Source: Symsagittifera roscoffensis (lineage: Eukaryota; Xenacoelomorpha; Acoela; Convolutidae). From it: a stretch of 64,000 nucleotides of DNA. Shown piece after piece: positions 61,701 through 64,000 of the stretch. The first letter of the stretch is position 1. Each line of letters opens with the position of its first letter. The position numbers and the translations under genes are program-made. The DNA is taken from contig NC_087069.1 in assembly GCF_963678635.1 (NCBI RefSeq), forward strand, positions 1,548,948 through 1,612,947, given 5' to 3'. A model generated the notes under the pieces. The model was not told the origin of the DNA. It did not search any database and saw only the letters and a program-made list of their open reading frames with translations.

Positions 61701-64000
61701 TCAAGTTCGTCGGTTCCAATTCTCGGTTGGGAGCTGCCATCAGGACACGCCACCCATTCCCCTCTGCGATCAAGATCAAGATCGCGTACACGAATTGCAG
61801 AGCCAGCGGCATGCTCGAGTACCCGGGGGATGTTGTGAACGCCACTTTTGTCTTGGCGCCGAATCTTGAGGCAACATTCTCCTGTACTTCATTAATCGCC
61901 GCGAATAAGGTCTGGATGGCCTCCCAGATCCTCTTTGGCGTAGGTTCACCACCCTTGAGCTGCTCAAGGAATCCCGTTGCGTGCAGATGATCGTTCATCC
62001 CCGCAAACAGCAGTAACTCAGGTTCGCAGGGCATTTCTGACTTTATTGCCACTACCAGGGTCAACATCTGGTTCAGTTCCGCACCCGGCAAGGTGTATAT
62101 CAGGGTTTCTGGCCAAAACAACTTGGGAGACGTACCTTCGAAATCTGATCCTGCCACGATCACCACCCTTGCTGCAGCTGGGTCTGCTCTGTCGTAGACC
62201 GCTAAGGTTTTGGCCAGTTGCGCCTGCCCACAGGGTTTCCCATATCGGGGGTCATTGGCCAATTTTGCGCCTTCGTATTCGGCGTCTGGTAACTCCATCT
62301 CTCTTGGGTTCATCAGTTTGTCGACCACTCTCAACTGTGCTGGAGTGGCCACTCTAATTCTGGCAATGCTGGTCCGGTGCTTGGGGGGCTCCACCACCAG
62401 TCCCGGGCTCCCCAAGGACTTGAGAGGTCTGTAATTAATTGGTCCCATCATCGACCTAGTGGGAATTCCACTCAGGTCTGCTGTCTCTGTCAACTTCGCT
62501 CTCGAGAAACGCGTTTCATGAGCCTTCAACCAGTCCACGCACTTGTGCCTCCCCAAGTCTTCATGTGAGACCTGCTCAAGACCCAAAGCCCTCGCTAGCT
62601 CCTGTCTACACTCTAGGTCTTCCAGATCCAGTTCCTTGACCTTCTCCTCATACTTCTGTCTGCTGGTCTCCAGTGGCTTCTCTGACCTCTTTTTCTCCGC
62701 AACCACCACTGAGGACATTACCGACCCCTGGGGAGTTGCTGATGTCACTTCATCAGCTTCCATGGGCGTGGTGCTCGGCAACTTGGCCCGGCTATTCCTC
62801 TCACTATCTCTAGAATCGTCCCTCTCGCCCAAGCGACTCGACAAAGATCTCGGGTTGAAGAAGGGTGGGTTTGGGGGTGGCCCGAACGTGACCTGTGCTG
62901 TTTCCAGCAAATCCGTCTCTAGCGCGCATATATGCTTTTGAAAGACGTCGTTCAACCATTCCACCCCTCTGGGCCTGTCAAAGTGAATGCCATCCGCAGA
63001 TGCATTGTCAGGGAAAGAGGTTAATTCCATTTGCTCAGCCACGTCCAGTAGCCTAAGGGGAAGGACACTCCTCTGATGAATCTTCCTGATTGTTTCGTTC
63101 AGGCTGCGCACCTTCGTATTCATCTCTACCGCATGTTGATCCGCTCCCATGTTGTAGGGAACAGTACACACCGTGAGAATGGACGGGTCCATTTGGATAC
63201 GTATCTCCTCGAGAATGCAGCTCATCTTTTCATGCAGCCTTGTCACCTTCCTCGCTTCCCCCCTTGACACATCATTCGTCCCGACCATCAGGGTGACTGT
63301 GTACACGCTCACCATCCCTAGCATCTCAAGAGTCGCTAGCATCTGCGGCGTTGCGGCTCCGGCGAAGCTCAAGATTCCCGTTTGCCAATGGGATTGGATC
63401 CGGGTCAGCACCCGCAGCAAGCTGTCTCCAATAATCAAGTGAACCGAGCCTTCAGGCACTCGAGGATACGTGAAGTACTCCACCCAAGTCGCATCGTGGA
63501 AGCAATCTCTTCTCTCTCTCTCTGCGCCGGATTCCAGTCTATACGATTGTGCTTGCGATATCTCCCATCCGTATTCTTCTTGTAGCTCGAGATCATCACA
63601 CTCCTGACAGGCTGTTCCCCCCAAGTCGAGGGTAAATCCACTCTTACCGGACTCTCGAGATTCCTCAGCTGTAACCTCTCCTGCAACTCTTTCAGCCGTG
63701 ACGAGCCGCCACTACTACCTGGGGTCGAACTCGGTGTGTATCCAGGCAGCGCGACGTCCATCAATGGTCGTATTACTTGAGTCTCCATTCCACGCAGGGA
63801 GGACGTTGATTCGGGTGGTATCCATACCTCCAGCCCCTCATTCATATGTTCTTGCGCCGCACGATCGAGGTTGAATCGTCCCTTTGACCTAGGAGCTTCG
63901 TCCACCTCCATGCGTGACTCTGGCCTTGAGACAGTCACTACCCGCTCTTTGGGCCTAGCCCCTTTTTGCATATCGAGCTCGCGCTGTTGTTGCTGGATCC
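55798..64000 (-). CDS. E3 ORF2: giant protein with two SGNH-like domains (5' partial)
   Basis: A 2,608-codon frame (63624-55798) plus an upstream frame (64000 to about 63510) that matches the E2 N-terminal part; the two meet at a GA microsatellite (63506-63523), so the first 35 or so codons of the long frame are probably not real. Residue numbers below are for the long frame. SGNH domain 1 (about 60-235): IIGDSLLR (Ser 68), FAGAA, LMVGTNDVS (Asn 117), DGIHFD (Asp 211, His 214), so all four catalytic blocks are kept. Domain 2 (about 485-700): VIVAGSDFEG and LLFAGMNDHLH, a degenerate repeat lacking the GDS order. A coiled-coil-like Lys/Glu segment lies at about 310-350. Residues 700-2080 are mostly helical, with charged low-complexity tracts. 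The C-terminal domain (about 2080-2608) contains a DCPCHC cluster and is shared with E1 and E2. No signal peptide or membrane segment is visible. SGNH enzymes are usually esterases or lipases; the substrate here is unknown. Long conservation without stops suggests selection or recent activity. Confidence 0.75.

Larger units (their letters stand above)
54472..64000 (-). mobile_element. E3: giant LTR retrotransposon, ORF2 intact over 2,608 codons
   Basis: 3' LTR (54472-55358), polypurine tract, 3' UTR and ORF2 in minus orientation. The gag-pol part and 5' LTR lie past the window end. Its LTR (subfamily C) is strongly diverged from A and B, but its ends (TGTGCCAGTC / GACTGTTACA), polypurine tract and hairpin are kept. 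It is the best-preserved member here. Confidence 0.8.

Overview
The window is repeat-dense animal DNA, most likely from a nematode. That guess rests on the mix of BEL/Pao and Ty3/gypsy LTR retrotransposons with an RTE-like LINE, on a small secreted protein with nematode-style CX5CX5CX4C repeats, and on the AT-rich spacers. No ribosomal, splice-leader or conserved housekeeping gene is present to prove it. Only one plausible host gene was found (a 76-residue secreted cysteine-rich protein at 4084-4314, minus). Almost everything else is mobile DNA in nested layers.

Layout. 1-3264: 3' end of a plus-strand giant LTR element (E1). 3265-5649: host-like DNA with the small gene and a tRNA-like sequence. 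5650-12058: a decayed BEL/Pao element on the minus strand. 13019-13218: a 200-base assembly gap. 13219-18824: a 5.6-kb (GTTA)n array with a higher-order period near 1.44 kb. 18825-24460 and 25316-30809: two near-identical, broken Ty3/gypsy cores (G1, H1), both starting at the same base after a (GTTA)n array, so [array + core] looks like a 6,491-bp tandem duplication. 30810-52202: a 21.4-kb minus-strand element (E2) bounded by matching ~905-bp LTRs. 52203-54471: broken LTRs. 54472-64000 and beyond the window: a second minus-strand giant element (E3).

Main result. E1, E2 and E3 belong to one lineage of very large Ty3/gypsy-type LTR retrotransposon, about 19 kb without the inserted LINE. Reading E2 on the minus strand the order is: 5' LTR (51298-52202), primer-binding site, long leader with CCGGATTGG motifs, gag, RT, RNase H, an unusual acidic linker of about 350 residues, integrase, a C-terminal macro domain resembling the TARG1/OARD1 class, and then a second giant ORF (ORF2, about 2,700-2,860 codons) in the place where env normally sits. 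After it come a ~0.8-kb 3' UTR, a polypurine tract and the 3' LTR (30810-31713). ORF2 starts with a coiled coil, followed by an SGNH (GDSL) hydrolase-like domain with all four motif blocks, a second degenerate SGNH-like domain, and about 1,900 residues I cannot assign. It has no evident signal peptide or membrane segment. In E3 ORF2 is open over 2,608 codons and continues upstream in another frame across a GA microsatellite; in E1 and E2 it is broken.

History. LTR ends and polypurine tracts let the nesting be read. H1 (plus) received E2 in its 3' UTR. H1's own 3' LTR resumes at 52231 and is split by a solo LTR (52610-53489). It was then cut by another plus LTR (53836-54471), which is itself cut by E3. 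Within E2, a 5'-truncated LINE (46556-48926) sits between perfect 72-bp direct repeats.
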